From the NCBI GenBank assembly GCA_002319815.1, contig DCFR01000082.1, positions 1 through 25,889 on the forward strand: a stretch of DNA of 25,889 nt, in the 5' to 3' direction. Position 1 is the stretch's first letter; the number at the start of each line of letters is the position of its first letter. The notes under the pieces are model-generated. The model saw only the letters and a list, made by a program, of their open reading frames with translations. It was not told the origin of the DNA and searched no databases. This document shows positions 1-7,701 of this stretch, in pieces. The translations under genes were made by a program, and so were the position numbers. This DNA comes from Megamonas sp. UBA1799. GTDB lineage: Bacteria > Bacillota > Negativicutes > Selenomonadales > Selenomonadaceae.

Positions 1-51
1 AGACTTTATCACATCTCAATCACAACAGGAATATCATTTATAAAGTTCAAC

Positions 52-80
52 TTGACATTTGTCTCAAAATGAGATAATAT
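52..80 (+). promoter_or_regulatory. Putative sigma-A promoter of the ygeX cluster
   Basis: TTGACA at 52-57 and TAATAT at 75-80 are separated by 17 bases. A short inverted repeat, TCTCA at 62-66 and TGAGA at 70-74, sits in the spacer and could be an operator. Transcription from here would leave a leader of about 130 bases before ygeX. The leader contains three GCGCTT words but no clear terminator. This is pattern recognition only. Confidence 0.55.
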
Positions 81-219
81 CTTTGCAGAGGCATGAAATA
101 CGAGCAAAGGCGCTTATGAAGATGGATATTCTTTGAAGCGCTTATTTTTTTGCAAAAATTTTGTGTTGCAGCAGGACAAAGCGCTTGCTGATGAAGTATG
201 TGGTATGAGGAGTGATTGT

Positions 220-1434
220 ATGGATATAACTGCGATCAGGTTTCCTAAGCAGCCGGAAGGCATGATTTCTTTTTTGGATCAAGAACACATGCGGGAGGTA
301 GGGGGATTTCATCAGTCTTTCCCCATGTACCAAGAGACGCCGCTGGTGAGTTTGAAAAACCTGGCGGGGTGTCTGGGCGTTAAAAGCTTTTATGTCAAAG
401 ATGAATCTTTTCGGTTCGGACTCAATGCGTTTAAGGTTTTAGGCGGAAGTTATGCGGTTGGAAAGTATATCGCGCAAAAACTGGGGGTGAGTATTACCCA
501 GCTGCCTTATGAGCGCATGGTGTCGGATGCTGTGAAAGAAGCCGTCGGAGATTTGACTTTTGTTACGGCAACCGATGGCAATCATGGGAGAGGCGTGGCC
601 TGGACCGCTCGGCAGCTTCGGCAGAAAGCAGTTGTTTATATGCCGCAGGGGAGCAGCCGGGAGCGGTTGGAAAACATTCGGGCAGAAGGAGCAGAAGCTT
701 CTATTTTGAATTTGAACTACGATGAAACCGTTCGGTTTGCCGCCCAACAGGCGCAAAAAAATCATTGGATTATGGTACAGGATACTTCTTGGCCGGGTTA
801 TGAAGCTATACCGCGTTGGATCATACAAGGTTATGGGACGATGGCATTGGAAGCTTGTCAGGCTTTGCCGGAACGCCCCACGCATATTTTTATCCAAGCC
901 GGAGTGGGCGCGTTGGCCGGGGCGGTTACCGGTGTTTTTGCCAATAGGTATCCCGATGATAAACCAACGGTGATTGTTGTTGAACCGGAGCAGGCAGCTT
1001 GTATTTTTAAGTCGGCGCAGGCAGCCGATGGAAAACCGCGTTTTGTAACGGGGGCTATGCGTACCATCATGGCAGGATTAGCCTGTGGCGAACCTTGCAG
1101 CATCGGTTGGGAAGTTTTGAAACACTATGCCGATTTTGCGTTGGTTTGTACGGATGAAACAGCGGCCAGAGGGATGCGGATTTTAGGCGCTCCGCTGGCG
1201 GATGATCGCCGGGTTATTTCCGGGGAAAGCGGCGCGGCCGGAGTAGGAGCCGCGGCAGATATTTTTTTGCAGCCCCAGAACCAAAAGATAAGGGAGCAGC
1301 TCGGCTTAAATGAAGATTCGGTCATATTGTGTTTCAGTACGGAAGGAGCAACGGATCGAAAGAGTTATCAGGAGATTGTATGGAATGGTAAGTTTGCCAA
1401 TTTGATGGGAGGTGCTGGCAATGCTGGAAAATAA
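220..1434 (+). CDS. ygeX: Diaminopropionate ammonia-lyase (YgeX family)
   Basis: A PLP enzyme of fold type II that cleaves 2,3-diaminopropionate to pyruvate and two ammonia, in the cytoplasm. The PLP lysine motif FGLNAFK ends at Lys72. The TDGNHGRG motif holds Asp119, matching the catalytic Asp120 of the E. coli enzyme. QDTSWPGY, GLACGEP and SGESGA follow as in YgeX. The length of 404 residues is close to the roughly 400 expected. ATG 220 is chosen because GAGGAG (207-212) lies 7 bases upstream and it matches family N-termini. The frame stays open upstream to a TTG at 133, but that would add 29 non-conserved residues. The 3' end overlaps the next gene by 14 bases, indicating translational coupling. 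The identification is secure; the physiological substrate here is inferred. Confidence 0.93.
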   Translation: MDITAIRFPKQPEGMISFLDQEHMREVGGFHQSFPMYQETPLVSLKNLAGCLGVKSFYVKDESFRFGLNAFKVLGGSYAVGKYIAQKLGVSITQLPYERMVSDAVKEAVGDLTFVTATDGNHGRGVAWTARQLRQKAVVYMPQGSSRERLENIRAEGAEASILNLNYDETVRFAAQQAQKNHWIMVQDTSWPGYEAIPRWIIQGYGTMALEACQALPERPTHIFIQAGVGALAGAVTGVFANRYPDDKPTVIVVEPEQAACIFKSAQAADGKPRFVTGAMRTIMAGLACGEPCSIGWEVLKHYADFALVCTDETAARGMRILGAPLADDRRVISGESGAAGVGAAADIFLQPQNQKIREQLGLNEDSVILCFSTEGATDRKSYQEIVWNGKFANLMGGAGNAGK

Positions 1435-2605
1435 AAGAGCGGAAGCCGTCACCGAATTTTGCCGCCGGCTGATACAAACGCCCAGTTATTCGGGACAGGA
1501 AAAAGCAGTCGGAGAAGTTTTACAGGCGTATATGCGGGCGGCTGGATTTGATGAGATTTCTGTAGACGATTACGGTAATGTAATCGGTTGTATTAAAGGC
1601 AAGAGAAAAGGCTGTAAGATTTTATTCGATGGGCATATGGATACTGTTCCGGTTGAAAATGAAGCGGATTGGACCTATTCGCCTTTTGCCGCCGAGATTC
1701 ATGACGGAAAAATTTATGGCCGCGGAGCAACGGATATGAAAGGGGCTTTGGCGGCCATGGTGTCGGCGGCACAATATTTTGCCGAAGATGGTCATCGGGA
1801 TTTCAGCGGGGAGATTTATGTGGCCGGCGTGGTGCATGAAGAATGTTTTGAAGGCATTGCTTCCCGTTCTATCAGCCGTAAGGTGGAGCCGGATTATGTT
1901 ATTATCGGTGAAGCTTCCAATTTGAATTTAAAGATTGGACAGCGCGGACGAGCCGAGTTGGTGCTGGAGTCCTTTGGAAAATCGTGCCATTCGGCGAATC
2001 CGGAGAAGGGTGTCAATGCCGTGTATAAAATGGCGGCGGCGATTGAGGCGATCCGGAAAATTTCTCCGCCGCATCATGATGTTTTAGGTGATGGCATTCT
2101 GGAACTGACAGACATTAAGTCGCTTCCCTATCCCGGAGCCTCGGTCGTTCCGGCCTATTGCCGCGCTACGTATGATCGGCGGCTGCTGCTGGGCGAAACG
2201 AAAGAATCGGTTTTGGCTCCGCTGCAAACGGCGCTGCGTCAACTTATGGAACAGGATCAGACCGCTCGTTATAAAATCTCATACGCCGTGGGAGAAGAGA
2301 ATTGCTATACCGGCACAAAAATCTGCGGTGAACGTTTCTTTCCCGGATGGCTGTATCAGGAGTCGGAAGATTTCGTGCAGTCGATTCAACAGGAATTGAG
2401 GGCCATGGGTTTTGCTCCGGCCATTACCCAGTATAATTTCTGCACCAATGGCAGCCATTATGCGGGAGAAAAGCATATCAAAACGATCGGCATGGGCCCG
2501 TCGCAGGAAAATATAGCTCATACAGTGGACGAGTTTATTGAACTGGAACAACTGCATAAAGTAACGGAGTGCTATTATGGAATCTTAACGGCACTTTTGA
2601 AGTAA
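1421..2605 (+). CDS. ygeY: YgeY-family M20 metallohydrolase
   Basis: A zinc-dependent M20 peptidase/deacylase of the YgeY type (TIGRFAM calls the family a selenium-metabolism-linked hydrolase). GHMDT gives His72 and Asp74, GRGATDMKG gives the bridging Asp104, and VVHEEC gives the Glu pair at 139-140. The length of 394 residues is normal. ATG 1421 is preceded by GGGAGG at 1407-1412 with an 8-base spacer; a GTG at 1412 in the same frame overlaps that site and is less likely. The overlap with ygeX matches the ygeX-ygeY pairing of E. coli. It probably removes an acyl, carbamoyl or peptidyl group to feed YgeX, but the substrate is not known from sequence. No selenium genes are visible in the window. 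Confidence 0.88.
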   Translation: MLENKRAEAVTEFCRRLIQTPSYSGQEKAVGEVLQAYMRAAGFDEISVDDYGNVIGCIKGKRKGCKILFDGHMDTVPVENEADWTYSPFAAEIHDGKIYGRGATDMKGALAAMVSAAQYFAEDGHRDFSGEIYVAGVVHEECFEGIASRSISRKVEPDYVIIGEASNLNLKIGQRGRAELVLESFGKSCHSANPEKGVNAVYKMAAAIEAIRKISPPHHDVLGDGILELTDIKSLPYPGASVVPAYCRATYDRRLLLGETKESVLAPLQTALRQLMEQDQTARYKISYAVGEENCYTGTKICGERFFPGWLYQESEDFVQSIQQELRAMGFAPAITQYNFCTNGSHYAGEKHIKTIGMGPSQENIAHTVDEFIELEQLHKVTECYYGILTALLK

Positions 2606-2616
2606 ATGATTTAGGC

Positions 2617-2661
2617 AAAGAGGCCTGAAGAAGTTGTAAATACTTTTTCAGGCCTCTTTTT
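2617..2661 (+). terminator. Intrinsic terminator between ygeY and the symporter
   Basis: AAAGAGGCCTGAA (2617-2629) pairs with TTCAGGCCTCTTT, giving a perfect 13-base-pair outer stem. AAGT/ACTT extends it inside after a one-base interruption. It ends in a five-T run. It lies 12 bases after the ygeY stop and 24 before the symporter start, so the downstream genes are either attenuated or have another promoter. No clear promoter is seen in the short gap. Confidence 0.85.
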
Positions 2662-2684
2662 GTTAAAATGGGGAGGGTTTTCAG

Positions 2685-4145
2685 ATGAGTGATTCAGTCA
2701 TTATTGGTTCCGTGGTTATCTTTTATATGGCGATTATGCTATTGGTTGGTTGGTATTCAAAAAATATGATTTCCAGTAATAAGGATTTTATGGTAGCAGG
2801 CAGAAGGCTGGGGCCGGTACTTATGGCCGGCACACTGGCGGCAACGGAAATCGGCGGAGGCAGCTCGCTGGGGGTTGTTCAGCAGGGCATGGGAAAGTAT
2901 GGGATCAGCGCCGCGTGGTATGTTATTGCCATGGGACTGGCGTTTGTCATTCTTACTTTTTTGGCGCCTAAATTTCGGGCAGCGAAGGTTAAAACCGTGC
3001 CGGAATATTTTCGCCGCCGTTATGGACGTACAGCGGGTATCATTACGGCTGTCATTATGCTTTTACCGCTGATTGGTCTCACCGCCGGGCAGATGATTGC
3101 CTCTTCGGTTATTTTATCAACAATCATGGGGATTAGTTATCAGGCTTCGGTTATTGCAATTTGTATTATCGTTACGGCATATTCTATTATGGGCGGGCTT
3201 TGGAGTGTTACGCTGACCGATTTCATACAAGTATTTTTTATTGTAATCGGCATGGCGGTGGCGGTTCCGTATGCATTGAATCTGGCGGGGGGCTGGCAGA
3301 ATGTCACGATGAATGTCCCGGCAGGGACGCTGGATCTTTTTCATGGATACAGTATGCTGGATGTAGTTTCGCTCACGCTCATGTACGTTACTACGTTTAC
3401 GGTAGGACAAGAAGCCGTGTCAAGATATTATGCCGCGCGGGATGGAAAAACAGCGCAAAAAGGCTCGATGATTGCGGCGCTGATTAATTTTGTCTATGGG
3501 TTTATTCCGGCGGCTTTAGGTGTGATTGTTTTGGCACTCATCAACATGGGGATTTTTGATGTAGCGCAATTTCAGAGCGTTGGTTCACGCTATGCGCTGC
3601 CGGTTTTAGCAGTCCATGCGATGCCGCCGCTTGTCTGCGGGATCCTTTTTTCCGGTGTTATTTCCGCGACCATGTCGAGCGCCAGTTCCGATTTGTTGGG
3701 CGCCGGTTCGATTTTTGCCAATGATATTTATCGCGAGTATATCAAAAAAGATGCCAGTGATGACGAAGTTATGAAAATCGCCCGCCTTGTGATGATCGGC
3801 AGCGGAATTCTTTCTCTTTTGGTAGCGCTGCTCAATACGTCCAGCATTATCTCAATTTTGATGTTCTCGTTTACTTTGCGGGCGGCCGGATCTTTTTTCC
3901 CGTATGTGCTGGGACATTATTGGAAAGGAGCCTCGCTGGGAGGTACGTTGGCATCGTTGTTTTTTGGAACGCTGGTTGTTGTTTATTTGGAACAAATTTC
4001 CTCTGGCGTGCTGTTTGGCATCAAGATTGGACAGCCAATATTGCCGGGATTATTGGTGGCATTCTTGGCGTTTGTGGTCTTTTCCAAGCTTTTTCCGCCG
4101 CGCGAATATACGACACAGTTGGCGCCCGACGAGCATGAATCCTGA
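2685..4145 (+). CDS. Sodium:solute symporter (SSS family)
   Basis: An inner-membrane transporter of 486 residues with about 13 hydrophobic segments, the normal size for the family. The N-terminal segment ATEIGGGSSLGVVQQG is the typical unwound-helix region of SSS transporters that contacts substrate and sodium. A conserved GG..SVTLTDFIQ segment and SSASSD, the usual sodium-site helix, follow. ATG 2685 has GGGAGGG at 2671-2677. The family covers pantothenate, proline and other carboxylate or amino-acid uptake. Its position between ygeY and a D-aminoacylase-like enzyme suggests uptake of an amino acid, N-acylamino acid or small peptide used by these enzymes. The substrate cannot be read from the sequence. 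Confidence 0.87.
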   Translation: MSDSVIIGSVVIFYMAIMLLVGWYSKNMISSNKDFMVAGRRLGPVLMAGTLAATEIGGGSSLGVVQQGMGKYGISAAWYVIAMGLAFVILTFLAPKFRAAKVKTVPEYFRRRYGRTAGIITAVIMLLPLIGLTAGQMIASSVILSTIMGISYQASVIAICIIVTAYSIMGGLWSVTLTDFIQVFFIVIGMAVAVPYALNLAGGWQNVTMNVPAGTLDLFHGYSMLDVVSLTLMYVTTFTVGQEAVSRYYAARDGKTAQKGSMIAALINFVYGFIPAALGVIVLALINMGIFDVAQFQSVGSRYALPVLAVHAMPPLVCGILFSGVISATMSSASSDLLGAGSIFANDIYREYIKKDASDDEVMKIARLVMIGSGILSLLVALLNTSSIISILMFSFTLRAAGSFFPYVLGHYWKGASLGGTLASLFFGTLVVVYLEQISSGVLFGIKIGQPILPGLLVAFLAFVVFSKLFPPREYTTQLAPDEHES

Positions 4146-4181
4146 ATTTTGATTGATAGCAGTATATAGGAGCGGATGGCA

Positions 4182-5774
4182 ATGAAAAAATGTATCATAA
4201 ATGCAAAAATTATTGACGGTACTGGCGCTAAAGCCTTTTTAGGCAGCATTCTGATCGACGGGGATAGGATTGTCGCTGTGGGCGATTTTTCGGCGCAGGC
4301 AGATGAAATTATTGATGCTAAGGGTCTGTGCGCTGCGCCGGGATTTATCGATACCCACAGTCACAGCGATTTGGAAGCGCTGCTGCATCCGGAATCGCTT
4401 CCAAAAATTATGCAGGGCATTACGACGGAATTTTTGGGGCAGGATGGGATTTCTTTAGCGCCGTTGCCGGAGGCGTATGTTGTTCCCTGGCGAAAAAACT
4501 TAGCAGGCTTGGACGGAGACAGCGAGGTTCTGGATTGGAATTACCAGACAACGGACGGGTATCTGCAGCGGCTGTCGGCTGCCCGGCCAGCCATTCATGA
4601 GTGTTATCTGGCGCCGCATGGCAATGTGCGCATGGAAGCTATGGGCTTGGACGCCCGTATGGCTACGTCGGCTGAGATCGAACGGATGAAAAGCGTTTTA
4701 CGGCGCGAATTGGATGCCGGTGCATTCGGCCTTTCTACCGGGCTCATTTATATGCCGTGTGCTTATGCTGCGACAGAGGAACTAATCGAGCTTTGTAAAG
4801 TGGTTGCCGAGTATGACGGACGTTTTGTCATTCATCAGCGGAGTGAAGCGGATACGGTGGTGACGTCCATGCAGGAAGTCCTTCGGATCGGCAGAGAATC
4901 TGGCGTGAAAATCCATTTTTCCCATTTTAAAGTATGCGGCAAAAAAAATTGGCGGTTTATCGATTCAATGATAAAGTTATTGGATGAAGCGCGTGCAGAA
5001 GGCATTCAAGTCACGTTTGACCAGTATCCTTATACGGCGGGCAGCACAATGCTGGGCGTTGTACTGCCGCCGTGGGCTCATGACGGCGGTACCAATAAAC
5101 TTTTGGAGCGGCTGCAGGACAGTGCTTGCCGAAAGCGTATGATACACGATATTGAGACCGGAATACCGGGATGGGACAACTTCATTGATTTTGCCGGTGC
5201 GGATCATATTTATATTACCAGTGTGAAAACTGGGAAAAATCAAGCGGCTGTGGGAAAATCTTTAACTGAAATGGCAGCTATGCGTCATCAACCGCTTTTT
5301 GAGGCGCTGTTTGATTTGCTTTATGAAGAAACCAATGCGGTGGGAATGGTGGATTTTTACGGGACGGAAGAACATGTCAAGCTTTTTATGCAGCGTCCGG
5401 AAATGAATGTCTGTACGGATGGACTTTTAAGCGGCAAACCGCATCCGCGCGTATACGGATCGTTTCCCAGAGTACTGGGAAAATATGTTCGCGAAGAGCG
5501 GACAATCTCCTTGGAAGAGGCCGTTTATAAAATGACAAAACGCGCGGCGCTTTCGATGGGATTGATGCAGCGGGGTGAAATTCGGGAAGGCTATTTTGCC
5601 GATCTGGTGGTATTTGATGCCAATACGATTCGGGATCAGGGAACTTTTGTTGATCCTATACAGTATCCAATCGGGATTCGGCATGTTTTTGTCGATGGTG
5701 TTCAGATGGTAAAAGATGGGCAGTATAATGCCGGTAAGCAGCGCGTCGGCAATGTGTTGCGAAAACACAAATAA
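4182..5774 (+). CDS. D-aminoacylase-like amidohydrolase (N-acyl-D-amino-acid deacylase family)
   Basis: A metal-dependent amidohydrolase of the urease/dihydroorotase superfamily, 530 residues, expected in the cytoplasm. GFIDTHSHSD provides the first metal pair, His59 and His61. VIHQRSE and HFSHFK carry the later histidines, and the C-terminal strand ADLVVFD closes the small beta domain. Where the characterised Alcaligenes D-aminoacylase has its metal-binding Cys (GNCGIS), this protein has GQDGIS with Asp88, so substrate or metal use may differ. ATG 4182 is chosen over ATG 4176 because AGGAGC (4168-4173) is 8 bases from the former and only 2 from the latter. It likely releases an amino acid from an N-acylated or N-carbamoylated compound brought in by the adjacent symporter (inference). 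Confidence 0.85.
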   Translation: MKKCIINAKIIDGTGAKAFLGSILIDGDRIVAVGDFSAQADEIIDAKGLCAAPGFIDTHSHSDLEALLHPESLPKIMQGITTEFLGQDGISLAPLPEAYVVPWRKNLAGLDGDSEVLDWNYQTTDGYLQRLSAARPAIHECYLAPHGNVRMEAMGLDARMATSAEIERMKSVLRRELDAGAFGLSTGLIYMPCAYAATEELIELCKVVAEYDGRFVIHQRSEADTVVTSMQEVLRIGRESGVKIHFSHFKVCGKKNWRFIDSMIKLLDEARAEGIQVTFDQYPYTAGSTMLGVVLPPWAHDGGTNKLLERLQDSACRKRMIHDIETGIPGWDNFIDFAGADHIYITSVKTGKNQAAVGKSLTEMAAMRHQPLFEALFDLLYEETNAVGMVDFYGTEEHVKLFMQRPEMNVCTDGLLSGKPHPRVYGSFPRVLGKYVREERTISLEEAVYKMTKRAALSMGLMQRGEIREGYFADLVVFDANTIRDQGTFVDPIQYPIGIRHVFVDGVQMVKDGQYNAGKQRVGNVLRKHK

Positions 5775-5780
5775 AAATGA

Positions 5781-5798
5781 TCCGGCTTTTTTGCCGGA
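5781..5798 (-). terminator. Minus-strand terminator for the AnfO/repeat-protein pair
   Basis: TCCGGC (5781-5786) and GCCGGA (5793-5798) form a 6-base-pair GC-rich stem with a six-base loop. Read on the minus strand, the hairpin is followed by TCATTTTTATTTG, a T-rich tract. It lies 44 bases beyond the stop codon of the minus-strand gene. It has no T run on the plus strand. Confidence 0.6.
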
Positions 5799-5814
5799 CC
5801 GCATGATGTTGTAA

Positions 5815-5873
5815 GCGAAAATTGCGTCGGCTGGAATGGAGATCAAGCCGATGCGATTTTTGCTTTTATTTTT
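5815..5873 (+). terminator. Plus-strand terminator of the symporter/amidohydrolase unit
   Basis: Arms at 5815-5832 and 5846-5863 are complementary over 18 bases; the three non-Watson-Crick positions are all GU-compatible. A T-rich stretch (TTTTATTTTTG) follows on the plus strand. The distal arm lies inside the last codons of the converging minus-strand gene, so the coding sequence and the terminator share bases. Confidence 0.75.
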
Positions 5874-6736
5874 GTATTCGGAGATAAGTGAAGTTCCTGC
5901 TGCCTTCGTTTTATTATAAGGGAGGCGGGGGTAAAGAGGATTTCACTGGGTAAAGTGATTTTGCCGTTGTCGGTGAGTGGATTAGCCGCAGTGGCCGGCA
6001 TCGCTGTCAAAAAGCCTTGCGGCGTTTGCAGGGACAGGGCAGCGGTTGTTCGGAAACTTTGCAAGTGGCCATCCGGTGTGAAACGCAGAGAATTGCGGTC
6101 GGCGTGGATACCAACAGCAGACGGATCGTAAATGGGAATCGGTCCCAGTTCCGCTGCAATGGCTGCCTGTGCTGCCGGCTCCAGAGATTCCAGGGCTCCG
6201 TCCGGATAAAGGGAAAATCCGATCCGGGTTTTTATGGGTCCTACTGGCGTTTGCAGTATAAGGGTTTCCGAAGGAGCTAGCGTCAGGCTGCGCAGCGCGC
6301 CGGCAGCATAGAAATGCAGACAGGTGATTTTTATATCCATTTTTTTGCCGTTGATCGTCAAAGGCAAAGCGTGGCTGCGCGTCAGCTCATCTTTTTCCGA
6401 CCAGTAAGCGCTCAGTTTTCCATTGAGTGGAAAAAGCCGGCGCAGCGCTCCGGACGGATAGAAGGTTAGCAGTTCTGCCGGAAAATTGCCGAGAGGGGAT
6501 GGAAAGTTCTGCTGTTGGTCTAGGGAAATGCTGCGCAGAACACCATTGGGATAGAACGTGACGGAAGGGATGTATTTTCGGCGGAAATCATCAAAATGAT
6601 ATTGCGGAATGCAGCGTTGGTCGTGAATCTGCAGAACGGATGCCGTTAATGTCATGGCGGATAAAAGATGGCCCTTGGGATCATATTCGGGGCGAATGCA
6701 GTTCTGCAGCGTGCCGTAAACAGTTTGAATATCCAT
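5843..6736 (-). CDS. Protein of unknown function with six YwqK-like repeats, paired with an AnfO-like gene
   Basis: I do not recognise a named family. The 297-residue protein has six short imperfect repeats with the pattern F-Y-P-x-G-x-L-R-S-h, at residues about 18-28, 61-71, 92-102, 142-152, 176-186 and 219-229. Examples are FYPNGVLRSI, FYPSGALRRL and LYPDGALESL, and a degenerate copy may follow near the C-terminus. This pattern resembles the YwqK/MORN-like beta-hairpin repeats, which usually mediate binding. There is no signal peptide or membrane segment, so it should be cytoplasmic. It starts 4 bases after the stop of the AnfO-like gene, and its GGAGG overlaps the end of that gene, so the two are translationally coupled. 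The divergent nif operon suggests a nitrogenase-related role, but that is inference. Confidence 0.8.
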   Translation of the reverse strand: MDIQTVYGTLQNCIRPEYDPKGHLLSAMTLTASVLQIHDQRCIPQYHFDDFRRKYIPSVTFYPNGVLRSISLDQQQNFPSPLGNFPAELLTFYPSGALRRLFPLNGKLSAYWSEKDELTRSHALPLTINGKKMDIKITCLHFYAAGALRSLTLAPSETLILQTPVGPIKTRIGFSLYPDGALESLEPAAQAAIAAELGPIPIYDPSAVGIHADRNSLRFTPDGHLQSFRTTAALSLQTPQGFLTAMPATAANPLTDNGKITLPSEILFTPASLIIKRRQQELHLSPNTKIKAKIASA

Positions 6737-6740
6737 AGGG

Positions 6741-7364
6741 TCATTCCTCCTTACAGGTACGGCGGCTTATGGATACCAGCAGATTACCGCCGTATTTTTT
6801 TGTGCGCAGGGAATATTGTTTTTTATAGGCGGGGTCCTGAAACCAGAGCGGCAGATGGGAACAAAGCAGATTGAGCCGATTGAAAGGCGTATTTTGTAAA
6901 AAAGGCTGTAGGGCGCGTTTGGAAGAAATTTCCGGGTGCAGCTGCTGCAGGCGAATGAAATCCAGATAATAAATTCCCTCAGCCACCGGCGTGGGGCTCA
7001 ACGGTACTTTTTCATCCTCGTAGGGGCGTATCTCGGACTTTTCTACGTCGTCCCAAATCCCCTGTAGGACGTTCGAATTTAGTTCGCTGATTTCAAAAAT
7101 GTGAAGTCCCATCCGATCCAATACATGATAAGCCAGGCCGTTGATGCTGCGCCCGGCGATAATACGGCAGCCATCCAGTTTTGTTATAAGATTGCGGACT
7201 TGGTCGCGCAATTGTACGGTGTTGGCCGCCAACAGCAAAGCGAAAGGAAACGCTTTGCGTTCCACCCATGTCTGGCCGGCCTTTTTTTCGAATAACAATA
7301 TCTGCTGAGCCGTTGTCAAGTCGGCAGGCTGTCCATTTGCACTCAGTATGGCAATTTGCTCCAT
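6741..7364 (-). CDS. anfO: AnfO-family nitrogenase accessory protein
   Basis: A 207-residue protein resembling the AnfO family (Fe-only nitrogenase accessory protein). It opens with the family-like EQIAILSANGQPADL, followed by an LFEK...W motif and a central DGCRIIAGRSINGLAYHVLDR segment in which a cysteine sits in the conserved GCR. The C-terminal half has the AnfO-like pattern of an isolated YYLDF, then SSKRALQPFL and LLCSHLPLW. ATG 7364 is chosen because residues match from there; an in-frame TTG at 7370 is better spaced (6 bases) from GGAGG and is a real alternative. No anfG, anfD or anfK is present, so here it accompanies a Mo-nitrogenase operon. The biochemical role of AnfO is poorly defined even in Azotobacter, and the match was made by eye. 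Confidence 0.72.
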   Translation of the reverse strand: MEQIAILSANGQPADLTTAQQILLFEKKAGQTWVERKAFPFALLLAANTVQLRDQVRNLITKLDGCRIIAGRSINGLAYHVLDRMGLHIFEISELNSNVLQGIWDDVEKSEIRPYEDEKVPLSPTPVAEGIYYLDFIRLQQLHPEISSKRALQPFLQNTPFNRLNLLCSHLPLWFQDPAYKKQYSLRTKKYGGNLLVSISRRTCKEE

Positions 7365-7409
7365 AATCAAATTCGACCTCCATTTATTGCAGTATTTGTT
7401 TATAAAACT

Positions 7410-7437
7410 ATTATATATCATATAAAATGTTAATCAA
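7410..7437 (-). promoter_or_regulatory. Putative promoter of the AnfO-like gene
   Basis: On the minus strand, TTGATT (7432-7437) and a perfect TATAAT (7410-7415) are separated by 16 bases. Transcription would start near 7403, about 40 bases before the gene. The upstream edge of the -35 box touches the first copy of the direct repeat that starts at 7437. Confidence 0.5.
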
Positions 7438-7513
7438 TACGTTTTTACAAAGGATTAATGTATACTTTAAAAGCACTAAAAATGCGTTTTTACAATAATC
7501 TTCAAATGTATAC
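7437..7513. repeat. Two-copy composite direct repeat in the anfO-nif intergenic region
   Basis: ATACGTTTTTACAA at 7437-7450 recurs as ATGCGTTTTTACAA at 7482-7495, with one mismatch in 14. Each copy is followed by AATGTATAC, at 7457-7465 and 7505-7513, which includes the palindrome GTATAC. The copies are about 45-48 bases apart, roughly four helical turns. They lie immediately upstream of the minus-strand promoter and about 160-235 bases upstream of the nif promoter. Binding sites for a regulator of the AnfO-like pair are the simplest reading. Confidence 0.6.
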
Positions 7514-7672
7514 AAAATATCTTGCCATTTTTTTAAAACGGAATCTTATATGTAAATGAAAAAAGCAATCGCAACGATTAACTTTTTAAGGCGAAATGGT
7601 AAAAGACCTATTTGTTTAAAGAGGTGTTGAAATTTATCAGAAAAAAGCCAATATATACTTTTTTTTAGCCGA

Positions 7673-7701
7673 TTGACAGGGTAAATAGAATTCGCTATAT
7701 T
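7673..7701 (+). promoter_or_regulatory. nif operon promoter (sigma-A type)
   Basis: A consensus TTGACA at 7673-7678 and TATATT at 7696-7701 are separated by exactly 17 bases. Transcription would start near 7708, giving a leader of about 125 bases before nifH. No well-spaced GG/GC sigma-54 element was found in the intergenic region, so activation by a NifA/sigma-54 pair is not supported here. Confidence 0.75.

Noticed and set aside
133..219. 29-codon upstream extension of ygeX from a TTG
   Set aside because: No ribosome site fits and the residues do not match the family; ATG 220 is well placed behind GAGGAG.
7556..7630. 24-codon open frame in the anfO-nif intergenic region (MKKAIATINF...)
   Set aside because: No ribosome site precedes it, it lies upstream of the nif promoter in AT-rich DNA, and nothing supports expression.
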